Source: Panagrolaimus kolymaensis
Taxonomy: Eukaryota; Nematoda; Chromadorea; Rhabditida; Panagrolaimidae
DNA: 64,000 bases
NCBI GenBank assembly: GCA_028622995.1
Contig: JAJQJQ010000039.1
Coordinates: 310,001-374,000, forward strand
Reading direction: 5' to 3'
Shown here: piece by piece, positions 1 through 14,000 of the stretch
Position numbering within the stretch: position 1 is the stretch's first letter
How the letters are laid out: the number at the start of each line of letters is the position of its first letter
Position numbers and translations under genes: made by a program
The notes under the pieces: generated by a model
What the model saw: the letters and a program-made list of their open reading frames with translations, nothing else
Told to the model about the DNA's origin: nothing
Database searches by the model: none

Positions 1-26
1 TTTCATTAATGTTTTGACTCATGGCT

Positions 27-43
27 TGTTGCTTGATGCAACA
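27..43. repeat. Hairpin-capable dyad of monomer A: TGTTGC/GCAACA
   Basis: A perfect 6-bp inverted repeat with a 5-base loop (TTGAT, or TCGAT in three copies), occurring once per A1 or A2 monomer. In A3 the left arm is reduced to TTGC and a different dyad forms next to it. It could extrude as a small hairpin in single-stranded DNA or RNA. No function is shown by the sequence. Confidence 0.7.
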
Positions 44-128
44 GTAAAAATATAATTTTAGGTTGAAGGTCATAAATGGTATGCGATTCAAAATCACTTT
101 GGGAATAATTTTGAAATAATTAATAAAA

Positions 129-148
129 AATATTTAAAACAAAATATT
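129..148. repeat. AT dyad of monomer A: 7-bp arms, 6-base spacer
   Basis: AATATTT and its reverse complement AAATATT flank a 6-base spacer. In A1 the spacer is AAAACA and in A2 it is GGCTTA, while both arms stay the same. Exceptions are the copy at 1639 (left arm changed) and the copy at 10193 (AAATTTT in the right arm). The coordinates are the first occurrence; the element recurs once per monomer. A CATATG palindrome follows two bases after the right arm. Confidence 0.75.
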
Positions 149-182
149 CATATGTCCAATTCAAGCCCTAATTCAAAACGAG

Positions 183-728
183 TTTCATTAATGTTTTGAC
201 TCATGGCTTGTTGCTCGATGCAACAGTAAAAATATAATTTTAGGTTGAAGGTCATAAATGGTATGCGATTCAAAATCCCTTTGGGAATATTTTTGAAATA
301 ATTAATAAAAAATATTTAAAACAAAATATTCATATGTCCAATTCAAGCCCTAATTCAAAACGAGTTTCATTAATGTTTTGACTCATGGCTTGTTGCTCGA
401 TGCAACAGTAAAAATATAATTTTAGGTTGAAGGTCATAAATGGTATGCGATTCAAAATCCCTTTGGGAATAATTTTGAAATAATTAATAAAAAATATTTA
501 AAACAAAATATTCATATGTCCAATTCAAGCCCTAATTCAAAACGAGTTTCATTAATGTTTTGACTCATGGCTTGTTGCTCGATGCAACAGTAAAAATATA
601 ATTTTAGGTTGAAGGTCATAAATGGTATGCGATTCAAAATCACTTTGGGAATAATTTTGAAATAATTAATAAAAAATATTTAAAACAAAATATTCATATG
701 TCCAATTCAAGCCCTAATTCAAAACGAG
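183..728. repeat. Three A copies with a CpG in the hairpin loop
   Basis: In the copies starting at 183, 365 and 547 the loop of the TGTTGC/GCAACA dyad reads TCGAT (CpG at 216-217, 398-399 and 580-581). The copy at 1 and those checked later have TTGAT. The copy at 183 also has a private change in the GGGAATATTTTTG stretch. These look like a small local lineage that either kept or regained the CpG. Confidence 0.8.
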
Positions 729-2366
729 TTTCATTAATGTTTTGACTCATGGCTTGTTGCTTGATGCAACAGTAAAAATATAATTTTAGGTTGAAGGTCA
801 TAAATGGCATGCGATTCAAAATCACTTTGGGAATAATTTTGATATAATTAATAAAAAATATTTGGCTTAAAATATTCATATGTCCAATTCAAGCCCTAAT
901 TCAAAACGAGTTTCATTAATGTTTTGACTCATGGCTTGTTGCTTGATTCAACAGTAAAAATATAATTTTAGGTTGAAGGTCATAAATGGTATGCGATTCA
1001 AAATCACTTTGGGAATAATTTTGAAATAATTAATAAAAAATATTTAAAACAAAATATTCATATGTCCAATTCAAGCCCTAATTCAAAACGAGTTTCATTA
1101 ATGTTTTGACTCATGGCTTGTTGCTTGATGCAACAGTAAAAATATAATTTTAGGTTGAAGGTCATAAATGGTATGCGATTCAAAATCCCCTTGGGAATAA
1201 TTTTGATATAATTAATAAAAAATATTTGGCTTAAAATATTCATATGTCCAATTCAAGCCCTAATTCAAAACGAGTTTCATTAATGTTTTGACTCATGGCT
1301 TGTTGCTTGATGCAACAGTAAAAATATAATTTTAGGTTGAAGGTCATAAATGGTATGCGATTCAAAATCACTTTGGGAATAATTTTGAAATAATTAATAA
1401 AAAATATTTAAAACAAAATATTCATATGTCCAATTCAAGCCCTAATTCAAAACGAGTTTCATTAATGTTTTGACTCATGGCTTGTTGCTTGATGCAACAG
1501 TAAAAATATAATTTTAGGTTGAAGGTCATAAATGGTATGCGATTCAAAATCCCCTTGGGAATAATTTTGATATAATTAATAAAAAATATTTGGCTTAAAA
1601 TATTCATATGTCCAATTCAAGCCCTAATTCAAAACGAGTTTCATTAATGTTTTGACTCATGGCTTGTTGCTTGATGCAACAGTAAAAATATAATTTTAGG
1701 TTGAAGGTCATAAATGGTATGCGATTCAAAATCCCTTTGGGAATAATTTTGAAATAATTAATAAAAACTATTTAAAACAAAATATTCATATGTCCAATTC
1801 AAGCCCTAATTCAAAACGAGTTTCATTAATGTTTTGACTCATGGCTTGTTGCTTGATGCAACAGTAAAAATATAATTTTAGGTTGAAGGTCATGAATGGT
1901 ATGCGATTCAAAATCCCCTTGGGAATAATTTTGATATAATTAATAAAAAATATTTGGCTTAAAATATTCATATGTCCAATTCAAGCCCTAATTCAAAACG
2001 AGTTTCATTAATGTTTTGACTCATGGCTTGTTGCTTGATGCAACAGTAAAAATATAATTTTAGGTTGAAGGTCATAAATGGTATGCGATTCAAAATCACT
2101 TTGGGAATAATTTTGAAATAATTAATAAAAAATATTTAAAACAAAATATTCATATGTCCAATTCAAGCCCTAATTCAAAACGAGTTTCATTAATGTTTTG
2201 ACTCATGGCTTGTTGCTTGATGCAACAGTAAAAATATAATTTTAGGTTGAAGGTCATAAATGGTATGCGATTCAAAATCCCCTTGGGAATAATTTTGATA
2301 TAATTAATAAAAAATATTTGGCTTAAAATATTCATATGTCCAATTCAAGCCCTAATTCAAAACGAG
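547..2366. repeat. Dimeric higher-order repeat A1-A2, 364 bp, 5 copies
   Basis: Monomers at 547, 911, 1275, 1639 and 2003 are A1-like. Those at 729, 1093, 1457, 1821 and 2185 carry the A2 right half (GATATAATT with GGCTTA). The 364-bp period is therefore a dimer of 182-bp units. The copy at 729 is a hybrid with an A1 middle and an A2 right end. The copy at 1639 has CCCTTTGGG and a change in the left arm of the AT dyad. These private variants show that the dimer copies have begun to diverge. Confidence 0.85.
1093..1274. repeat. Representative A2 monomer (182 bp)
   Basis: A2 differs from A1 at linked sites: CCCCTTGGG instead of CACTTTGGG, GATATAATT instead of GAAATAATT, and the dyad spacer GGCTTA instead of AAAACA. 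The length is unchanged, so A2 is a substitution haplotype. A2 copies occur at, among others, 1457, 1821, 2185, 2367, 3095, 3277, 3823, 4005, 4551, 4733, 5279, 6371, 7463, 8555, 9829, 10375, 12559, 13469 and 14743. They become scarcer rightwards between 5 and 15 kb. Confidence 0.9.
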
Positions 2367-3094
2367 TTTCATTAATGTTTTGACTCATGGCTTGTTGCTT
2401 GATGCAACAGTAAAAATATAATTTTAGGTTGAAGGTCATAAATGGTATGCGATTCAAAATCCCCTTGGGAATAATTTTGATATAATTAATAAAAAATATT
2501 TGGCTTAAAATATTCATATGTCCATTTCAAGCCCTAATTCAAAACGAGTTTCATTAATGTTTTGACTCATGGCTTGTTGCTTGATGCAACAGTAAAAATA
2601 TAATTTTAGGTTGAAGGTCATAAATGGTATGCGATTCAAAATCACTTTGGGAATAATTTTGAAATAATTAATAAAAAATATTTAAAACAAAATATTCATA
2701 TGTCCAATTCAAGCCCTAATTCAAAACGAGTTTCATTAATGTTTTGACTCATGGCTTGTTGCTTGATGCAACAGTAAAAATATAATTTTAGGTTGAAGGT
2801 CATAAATGGTATGCGATTCAAAATCACTTTGGGAATAATTTTGAAATAATTAATAAAAAATATTTAAAACAAAATATTCATATGTCCAATTCAAGCCCTA
2901 ATTCAAAACGAGTTTCATTAATGTTTTGACTCATGGCTTGTTGCTTGATGCAACAGTAAAAATATAATTTTAGGTTGAAGGTCATGAATGGTATGCGATT
3001 CAAAATCACTTTGGGAATAATTTTGAAATAATTAATAAAAAATATTTAAAACAAAATATTCATATGTCCAATTCAAGCCCTAATTCAAAACGAG

Positions 3095-5096
3095 TTTCAT
3101 TAATGTTTTGACTCATGGCTTGTTGCTTGATGCAACAGTAAAAATATAATTTTAGGTTGAAGGTCATGAATGGTATGCGATTCAAAATCCCCTTGGGAAT
3201 AATTTTGATATAATTAATAAAAAATATTTGGCTTAAAATATTCATATGTCCATTTCAAGCCCTAATTCAAAACGAGTTTCATTAATGTTTTGACTCATGG
3301 CTTGTTGCTTGATGCAACAGTAAAAATATAATTTTAGGTTGAAGGTCATAAATGGTATGCGATTCAAAATCCCCTTGGGAATAATTTTGATATAATTAAT
3401 AAAAAATATTTGGCTTAAAATATTCATATGTCCATTTCAAGCCCTAATTCAAAACGAGTTTCATTAATGTTTTGACTCATGGCTTGTTGCTTGATGCAAC
3501 AGTAAAAATATAATTTTAGGTTGAAGGTCATAAATGGTATGCGATTCAAAATCACTTTGGGAATAATTTTGAAATAATTAATAAAAAATATTTAAAACAA
3601 AATATTCATATGTCCAATTCAAGCCCTAATTCAAAACGAGTTTCATTAATGTTTTGACTCATGGCTTGTTGCTTGATGCAACAGTAAAAATATAATTTTA
3701 GGTTGAAGGTCATAAATGGTATGCGATTCAAAATCACTTTGGGAATAATTTTGAAATAATTAATAAAAAATATTTAAAACAAAATATTCATATGTCCAAT
3801 TCAAGCCCTAATTCAAAACGAGTTTCATTAATGTTTTGACTCATGGCTTGTTGCTTGATGCAACAGTAAAAATATAATTTTAGGTTGAAGGTCATAAATG
3901 GTATGCGATTCAAAATCCCCTTGGGAATAATTTTGATATAATTAATAAAAAATATTTGGCTTAAAATATTCATATGTCCATTTCAAGCCCTAATTCAAAA
4001 CGAGTTTCATTAATGTTTTGACTCATGGCTTGTTGCTTGATGCAACAGTAAAAATATAATTTTAGGTTGAAGGTCATAAATGGTATGCGATTCAAAATCC
4101 CCTTGGGAATAATTTTGATATAATTAATAAAAAATATTTGGCTTAAAATATTCATATGTCCATTTCAAGCCCTAATTCAAAACGAGTTTCATTAATGTTT
4201 TGACTCATGGCTTGTTGCTTGATGCAACAGTAAAAATATAATTTTAGGTTGAAGGTCATAAATGGTATGCGATTCAAAATCACTTTGGGAATAATTTTGA
4301 AATAATTAATAAAAAATATTTAAAACAAAATATTCATATGTCCAATTCAAGCCCTAATTCAAAACGAGTTTCATTAATGTTTTGACTCATGGCTTGTTGC
4401 TTGATGCAACAGTAAAAATATAATTTTAGGTTGAAGGTCATAAATGGTATGCGATTCAAAATCACTTTGGGAATAATTTTGAAATAATTAATAAAAAATA
4501 TTTAAAACAAAATATTCATATGTCCAATTCAAGCCCTAATTCAAAACGAGTTTCATTAATGTTTTGACTCATGGCTTGTTGCTTGATGCAACAGTAAAAA
4601 TATAATTTTAGGTTGAAGGTCATGAATGGTATGCGATTCAAAATCCCCTTGGGAATAATTTTGATATAATTAATAAAAAATATTTGGCTTAAAATATTCA
4701 TATGTCCAATTCAAGCCCTAATTCAAAACGAGTTTCATTAATGTTTTGACTCATGGCTTGTTGCTTGATGCAACAGTAAAAATATAATTTTAGGTTGAAG
4801 GTCATAAATGGTATGCGATTCAAAATCCCCTTTGGAATAATTTTGATATAATTAATAAAAAATATTTGGCTTAAAATATTCATATGTCCAATTCAAGCCC
4901 TAATTCAAAACGAGTTTCATTAATGTTTTGACTCATGGCTTGTTGCTTGATGCAACAGTAAAAATATAATTTTAGGTTGAAGGTCATAAATGGTATGCGA
5001 TTCAAAATCACTTTGGGAATAATTTTGAAATAATTAATAAAAAATATTTAAAACAAAATATTCATATGTCCAATTCAAGCCCTAATTCAAAACGAG
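3095..5096. repeat. Tetrameric higher-order repeat A2-A2-A1-A1, 728 bp
   Basis: The subtype order A2, A2, A1, A1 starts at 3095 and again at 3823. A third copy starts at 4551 and loses register at 5097, where a hybrid monomer takes the fourth place. A variant TCCATTTCAAG (usual TCCAATTCAAG) marks several unit members, at about 2521, 3249, 3431, 3977 and 4159, supporting shared descent. An earlier, imperfect copy (2185-3094) has an extra A1 monomer and is 910 bp long. Confidence 0.83.
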
Positions 5097-8000
5097 TTTC
5101 ATTAATGTTTTGACTCATGGCTTGTTGCTTGATGCAACAGTAAAAATATAATTTTAGGTTGAAGGTCATAAATGGTATGCGATTCAAAATCACTTTGGGA
5201 ATTATTTTGATATAATTAATAAAAAATATTTGGCTTAAAATATTCATATGTCCAATTCAAGCCCTAATTCAAAACGAGTTTCATTAATGTTTTGACTCAT
5301 GGCTTGTTGCTTGATGCAACAGTAAAAATATAATTTTAGGTTGAAGGTCATAAATGGTATGCGATTCAAAATCCCCTTGGGAATAATTTTGATATAATTA
5401 ATAAAAAATATTTGGCTTAAAATATTCATATGTCCAATTCAAGCCCTAATTCAAAACGAGTTTCATTAATGTTTTGACTCATGGCTTGTTGCTTGATGCA
5501 ACAGTAAAAATATAATTTTAGGTTGAAGGTCATAAATGGTATGCGATTCAAAATCACTTTGGGAATAATTTTGAAATAATTAATAAAAAATATTTAAAAC
5601 AAAATATTCATATGTCCAATTCAAGCCCTAATTCAAAACGAGTTTCATTAATGTTTTGACTCATGGCTTGTTGCTTGATGCAACAGTAAAAATATAATTT
5701 TAGGTTGAAGGTCATAAATGGTATGCGATTCAAAATCACTTTGGGAATAATTTTGAAATAATTAATAAAAAATATTTAAAACAAAATATTCATATGTCCA
5801 ATTCAAGCCCTAATTCAAAACGAGTTTCATTAATGTTTTGACTCATGGCTTGTTGCTTGATGCAACAGTAAAAATATAATTTTAGGTTGAAGGTCATAAA
5901 TGGTATGCGATTCAAAATCACTTTGGGAATAATTTTGAAATAATTAATAAAAAATATTTAAAACAAAATATTCATATGTCCAATTCAAGCCCTAATTCAA
6001 AACGAGTTTCATTAATGTTTTGACTCATGGCTTGTTGCTTGATGCAACAGTAAAAATATAATTTTAGGTTGAAGGTCATAAATGGTATGCGATTCAAAAT
6101 CACTTTGGGAATAATTTTGAAATAATTAATAAAAAATATTTAAAACAAAATATTCATATGTCCAATTCAAGCCCTAATTCAAAACGAGTTTCATTAATGT
6201 TTTGACTCATGGCTTGTTGCTTGATGCAACAGTAAAAATATAATTTTAGGTTGAAGGTCATAAATGGTATGCGATTCAAAATCACTTTGGGAATAATTTT
6301 GAAATAATTAATAAAAAATATTTAAAACAAAATATTCATATGTCCAATTCAAGCCCTAATTCAAAACGAGTTTCATTAATGTTTTGACTCATGGCTTGTT
6401 GCTTGATGCAACAGTAAAAATATAATTTTAGGTTGAAGGTCATAAATGGTATGCGATTCAAAATCCCCTTGGGAATAATTTTGATATAATTAATAAAAAA
6501 TATTTGGCTTAAAATATTCATATGTCCAATTCAAGCCCTAATTCAAAACGAGTTTCATTAATGTTTTGACTCATGGCTTGTTGCTTGATGCAACAGTAAA
6601 AATATAATTTTAGGTTGAAGGTCATAAATGGTATGCGATTCAAAATCACTTTGGGAATAATTTTGAAATAATTAATAAAAAATATTTAAAACAAAATATT
6701 CATATGTCCAATTCAAGCCCTAATTCAAAACGAGTTTCATTAATGTTTTGACTCATGGCTTGTTGCTTGATGCAACAGTAAAAATATAATTTTAGGTTGA
6801 AGGTCATAAATGGTATGCGATTCAAAATCACTTTGGGAATAATTTTGAAATAATTAATAAAAAATATTTAAAACAAAATATTCATATGTCCAATTCAAGC
6901 CCTAATTCAAAACGAGTTTCATTAATGTTTTGACTCATGGCTTGTTGCTTGATGCAACAGTAAAAATATAATTTTAGGTTGAAGGTCATAAATGGTATGC
7001 GATTCAAAATCACTTTGGGAATAATTTTGAAATAATTAATAAAAAATATTTAAAACAAAATATTCATATGTCCAATTCAAGCCCTAATTCAAAACGAGTT
7101 TCATTAATGTTTTGACTCATGGCTTGTTGCTTGATGCAACAGTAAAAATATAATTTTAGGTTGAAGGTCATAAATGGTATGCGATTCAAAATCACTTTGG
7201 GAATAATTTTGAAATAATTAATAAAAAATATTTAAAACAAAATATTCATATGTCCAATTCAAGCCCTAATTCAAAACGAGTTTCATTAATGTTTTGACTC
7301 ATGGCTTGTTGCTTGATGCAACAGTAAAAATATAATTTTAGGTTGAAGGTCATAAATGGTATGCGATTCAAAATCACTTTGGGAATAATTTTGATATAAT
7401 TAATAAAAAATATTTGGCTTAAAATATTCATATGTCCAATTCAAGCCCTAATTCAAAACGAGTTTCATTAATGTTTTGACTCATGGCTTGTTGCTTGATG
7501 CAACAGTAAAAATATAATTTTAGGTTGAAGGTCATAAATGGTATGCGATTCAAAATCCCCTTGGGAATAATTTTGATATAATTAATAAAAAATATTTGGC
7601 TTAAAATATTCATATGTCCAATTCAAGCCCTAATTCAAAACGAGTTTCATTAATGTTTTGACTCATGGCTTGTTGCTTGATGCAACAGTAAAAATATAAT
7701 TTTAGGTTGAAGGTCATAAATGGTATGCGATTCAAAATCCCCTTGGGAATAATTTTGAAATAATTAATAAAAAATATTTAAAACAAAATATTCATATGTC
7801 CAATTCAAGCCCTAATTCAAAACGAGTTTCATTAATGTTTTGACTCATGGCTTGTTGCTTGATGCAACAGTAAAAATATAATTTTAGGTTGAAGGTCATA
7901 AATGGTATGCGATTCAAAATCCCCTTGGGAATAATTTTGATATAATTAATAAAAAATATTTGGCTTAAAATATTCATATGTCCAATTCAAGCCCTAATTC

Positions 8001-11000
8001 AAAACGAGTTTCATTAATGTTTTGACTCATGGCTTGTTGCTTGATGCAACAGTAAAAATATAATTTTAGGTTGAAGGTCATAAATGGTATGCGATTCAAA
8101 ATCCCCTTGGGAATAATTTTGATATAATTAATAAAAAATATTTGGCTTAAAATATTCATATGTCCAATTCAAGCCCTAATTCAAAACGAGTTTCATTAAT
8201 GTTTTGACTCATGGCTTGTTGCTTGATGCAACAGTAAAAATATAATTTTAGGTTGAAGGTCATAAATGGTATGCGATTCAAAATCACTTTGGGAATAATT
8301 TTGAAATAATTAATAAAAAATATTTAAAACAAAATATTCATATGTCCAATTCAAGCCCTAATTCAAAACGAGTTTCATTAATGTTTTGACTCATGGCTTG
8401 TTGCTTGATGCAACAGTAAAAATATAATTTTAGGTTGAAGGTCATAAATGGTATGCGATTCAAAATCACTTTGGGAATAATTTTGAAATAATTAATAAAA
8501 AATATTTAAAACAAAATATTCATATGTCCAATTCAAGCCCTAATTCAAAACGAGTTTCATTAATGTTTTGACTCATGGCTTGTTGCTTGATGCAACAGTA
8601 AAAATATAATTTTAGGTTGAAGGTCATAAATGGTATGCGATTCAAAATCCCCTTGGGAATAATTTTGATATAATTAATAAAAAATATTTGGCTTAAAATA
8701 TTCATATGTCCAATTCAAGCCCTAATTCAAAACGAGTTTCATTAATGTTTTGACTCATGGCTTGTTGCTTGATGCAACAGTAAAAATATAATTTTAGGTT
8801 GAAGGTCATAAATGGTATGCGATTCAAAATCACTTTGGGAATAATTTTGAAATAATTAATAAAAAATATTTAAAACAAAATATTCATATGTCCAATTCAA
8901 GCCCTAATTCAAAACGAGTTTCATTAATGTTTTGACTCATGGCTTGTTGCTTGATGCAACAGTAAAAATATAATTTTAGGTTGAAGGTCATAAATGGTAT
9001 GCGATTCAAAATCACTTTGGGAATAATTTTGAAATAATTAATAAAAAATATTTAAAACAAAATATTCATATGTCCAATTCAAGCCCTAATTCAAAACGAG
9101 TTTCATTAATGTTTTGACTCATGGCTTGTTGCTTGATGCAACAGTAAAAATATAATTTTAGGTTGAAGGTCATAAATGGTATGCGATTCAAAATCACTTT
9201 GGGAATAATTTTGAAATAATTAATAAAAAATATTTAAAACAAAATATTCATATGTCCAATTCAAGCCCTAATTCAAAACGAGTTTCATTAATGTTTTGAC
9301 TCATGGCTTGTTGCTTGATGCAACAGTAAAAATATAATTTTAGGTTGAAGGTCATAAATGGTATGCGATTCAAAATCACTTTGGGAATAATTTTGAAATA
9401 ATTAATAAAAAATATTTAAAACAAAATATTCATATGTCCAATTCAAGCCCTAATTCAAAACGAGTTTCATTAATGTTTTGACTCATGGCTTGTTGCTTGA
9501 TGCAACAGTAAAAATATAATTTTAGGTTGAAGGTCATAAATGGTATGCGATTCAAAATCACTTTGGGAATTATTTTGAAATAATTAATAAAAAATATTTA
9601 AAACAAAATATTCATATGTCCAATTCAAGCCCTAATTCAAAACGAGTTTCATTAATGTTTTGACTCATGGCTTGTTGCTTGATGCAACAGTAAAAATATA
9701 ATTTTAGGTTGAAGGTCATAAATGGTATGCGATTCAAAATCACTTTGGGAATAATTTTGAAATAATTAATAAAAAATATTTAAAACAAAATATTCATATG
9801 TCCAATTCAAGCCCTAATTCAAAACGAGTTTCATTAATGTTTTGACTCATGGCTTGTTGCTTGATGCAACAGTAAAAATATAATTTTAGGTTGAAGGTCA
9901 TAAATGGTATGCGATTCAAAATCCCCTTGGGAATAATTTTGATATAATTAATAAAAAATATTTGGCTTAAAATATTCATATGTCCAATTCAAGCCCTAAT
10001 TCAAAACGAGTTTCATTAATGTTTTGACTCATGGCTTGTTGCTTGATGCAACAGTAAAAATATAATTTTAGGTTGAAGGTCATAAATGGTATGCGATTCA
10101 AAATCACTTTGGGAATAATTTTGAAATAATTAATAAAAAATATTTAAAACAAAATATTCATATGTCCAATTCAAGCCCTAATTCAAAACGAGTTTCATTA
10201 ATGTTTTGACTCATGGCTTGTTGCTTGATGCAACAGTAAAAATATAATTTTAGGTTGAAGGTCATAAATGGTATGTGATTCAAAATCACTTTGGGAATTA
10301 TTTTGATATAATTAATAAAAAATATTTGGCTTAAAATTTTCATATGTCCAATTCAAGCCCTAATTCAAAACGAGTTTCATTAATGTTTTGACTCATGGCT
10401 TGTTGCTTGATGCAACAGTAAAAATATAATTTTAGGTTGAAGGTCATAAATGGTATGCGATTCAAAATCCCCTTGGGAATAATTTTGATATAATTAATAA
10501 AAAATATTTGGCTTAAAATATTCATATGTCCAATTCAAGCCCTAATTCAAAACGAGTTTCATTAATGTTTTGACTCATGGCTTGTTGCTTGATGCAACAG
10601 TAAAAATATAATTTTAGGTTGAAGGTCATAAATGGTATGCGATTCAAAATCACTTTGGGAATAATTTTGAAATAATTAATAAAAAATATTTAAAACAAAA
10701 TATTCATATGTCCAATTCAAGCCCTAATTCAAAACGAGTTTCATTAATGTTTTGACTCATGGCTTGTTGCTTGATGCAACAGTAAAAATATAATTTTAGG
10801 TTGAAGGTCATAAATGGTATGCGATTCAAAATCACTTTGGGAATAATTTTGAAATAATTAATAAAAAATATTTAAAACAAAATATTCATATGTCCAATTC
10901 AAGCCCTAATTCAAAACGAGTTTCATTAATGTTTTGACTCATGGCTTGTTGCTTGATGCAACAGTAAAAATATAATTTTAGGTTGAAGGTCATAAATGGT

Positions 11001-14000
11001 ATGCGATTCAAAATCACTTTGGGAATAATTTTGAAATAATTAATAAAAAATATTTAAAACAAAATATTCATATGTCCAATTCAAGCCCTAATTCAAAACG
11101 AGTTTCATTAATGTTTTGACTCATGGCTTGTTGCTTGATGCAACAGTAAAAATATAATTTTAGGTTGAAGGTCATAAATGGTATGCGATTCAAAATCACT
11201 TTGGGAATAATTTTGAAATAATTAATAAAAAATATTTAAAACAAAATATTCATATGTCCAATTCAAGCCCTAATTCAAAACGAGTTTCATTAATGTTTTG
11301 ACTCATGGCTTGTTGCTTGATGCAACAGTAAAAATATAATTTTAGGTTGAAGGTCATAAATGGTATGCGATTCAAAATCACTTTGGGAATAATTTTGAAA
11401 TAATTAATAAAAAATATTTAAAACAAAATATTCATATGTCCAATTCAAGCCCTAATTCAAAACGAGTTTCATTAATGTTTTGACTCATGGCTTGTTGCTT
11501 GATGCAACAGTAAAAATATAATTTTAGGTTGAAGGTCATAAATGGTATGCGATTCAAAATCACTTTGGGAATTATTTTGAAATAATTAATAAAAAATATT
11601 TAAAACAAAATATTCATATGTCCAATTCAAGCCCTAATTCAAAACGAGTTTCATTAATGTTTTGACTCATGGCTTGTTGCTTGATGCAACAGTAAAAATA
11701 TAATTTTAGGTTGAAGGTCATAAATGGTATGCGATTCAAAATCACTTTGGGAATTATTTTGAAATAATTAATAAAAAATATTTAAAACAAAATATTCATA
11801 TGTCCAATTCAAGCCCTAATTCAAAACGAGTTTCATTAATGTTTTGACTCATGGCTTGTTGCTTGATGCAACAGTAAAAATATAATTTTAGGTTGAAGGT
11901 CATAAATGGTATGCGATTCAAAATCACTTTGGGAATAATTTTGAAATAATTAATAAAAAATATTTAAAACAAAATATTCATATGTCCAATTCAAGCCCTA
12001 ATTCAAAACGAGTTTCATTAATGTTTTGACTCATGGCTTGTTGCTTGATGCAACAGTAAAAATATAATTTTAGGTTGAAGGTCATAAATGGTATGCGATT
12101 CAAAATCACTTTGGGAATTATTTTGAAATAATTAATAAAAAATATTTAAAACAAAATATTCATATGTCCAATTCAAGCCCTAATTCAAAACGAGTTTCAT
12201 TAATGTTTTGACTCATGGCTTGTTGCTTGATGCAACAGTAAAAATATAATTTTAGGTTGAAGGTCATAAATGGTATGCGATTCAAAATCACTTTGGGAAT
12301 TATTTTGAAATAATTAATAAAAAATATTTAAAACAAAATATTCATATGTCCAATTCAAGCCCTAATTCAAAACGAGTTTCATTAATGTTTTGACTCATGG
12401 CTTGTTGCTTGATGCAACAGTAAAAATATAATTTTAGGTTGAAGGTCATAAATGGTATGCGATTCAAAATCACTTTGGGAATAATTTTGAAATAATTAAT
12501 AAAAAATATTTAAAACAAAATATTCATATGTCCAATTCAAGCCCTAATTCAAAACGAGTTTCATTAATGTTTTGACTCATGGCTTGTTGCTTGATGCAAC
12601 AGTAAAAATATAATTTTAGGTTGAAGGTCATAAATGGTATGCGATTCAAAATCCCCTTGGGAATAATTTTGATATAATTAATAAAAAATATTTGGCTTAA
12701 AATATTCATATGTCCAATTCAAGCCCTAATTCAAAACGAGTTTCATTAATGTTTTGACTCATGGCTTGTTGCTTGATGCAACAGTAAAAATATAATTTTA
12801 GGTTGAAGGTCATAAATGGTATGCGATTCAAAATCACTTTGGGAATAATTTTGAAATAATTAATAAAAAATATTTAAAACAAAATATTCATATGTCCAAT
12901 TCAAGCCCTAATTCAAAACGAGTTTCATTAATGTTTTGACTCATGGCTTGTTGCTTGATGCAACAGTAAAAATATAATTTTAGGTTGAAGGTCATAAATG
13001 GTATGCGATTCAAAATCACTTTGGGAATTATTTTGAAATAATTAATAAAAAATATTTAAAACAAAATATTCATATGTCCAATTCAAGCCCTAATTCAAAA
13101 CGAGTTTCATTAATGTTTTGACTCATGGCTTGTTGCTTGATGCAACAGTAAAAATATAATTTTAGGTTGAAGGTCATAAATGGTATGCGATTCAAAATCA
13201 CTTTGGGAATAATTTTGAAATAATTAATAAAAAATATTTAAAACAAAATATTCATATGTCCAATTCAAGCCCTAATTCAAAACGAGTTTCATTAATGTTT
13301 TGACTCATGGCTTGTTGCTTGATGCAACAGTAAAAATATAATTTTAGGTTGAAGGTCATAAATGGTATGTGATTCAAAATCACTTTGGGAATTATTTTGA
13401 TATAATTAATAAAAAATATTTGGCTTAAAATATTCATATGTCCAATTCAAGCCCTAATTCAAAACGAGTTTCATTAATGTTTTGACTCATGGCTTGTTGC
13501 TTGATGCAACAGTAAAAATATAATTTTAGGTTGAAGGTCATAAATGGTATGCGATTCAAAATCCCCTTGGGAATAATTTTGATATAATTAATAAAAAATA
13601 TTTGGCTTAAAATATTCATATGTCCAATTCAAGCCCTAATTCAAAACGAGTTTCATTAATGTTTTGACTCATGGCTTGTTGCTTGATGCAACAGTAAAAA
13701 TATAATTTTAGGTTGAAGGTCATAAATGGTATGCGATTCAAAATCACTTTGGGAATAATTTTGAAATAATTAATAAAAAATATTTAAAACAAAATATTCA
13801 TATGTCCAATTCAAGCCCTAATTCAAAACGAGTTTCATTAATGTTTTGACTCATGGCTTGTTGCTTGATGCAACAGTAAAAATATAATTTTAGGTTGAAG
13901 GTCATAAATGGTATGCGATTCAAAATCACTTTGGGAATAATTTTGAAATAATTAATAAAAAATATTTAAAACAAAATATTCATATGTCCAATTCAAGCCC

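Larger units (their letters stand above)
1..182. repeat. Representative A1 monomer (182 bp)
   Basis: A1 is the commonest A form. Its diagnostic states are CACTTTGGG in the middle, GAAATAATT after it, and the spacer AAAACA between the AATATTT and AAATATT arms (129-148 in this copy). Copies 183 and 365 have CCCTTTGGG at the first site, so that site has at least three states across the array. The monomer start is an arbitrary phase chosen because the window opens at it. Confidence 0.9.
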
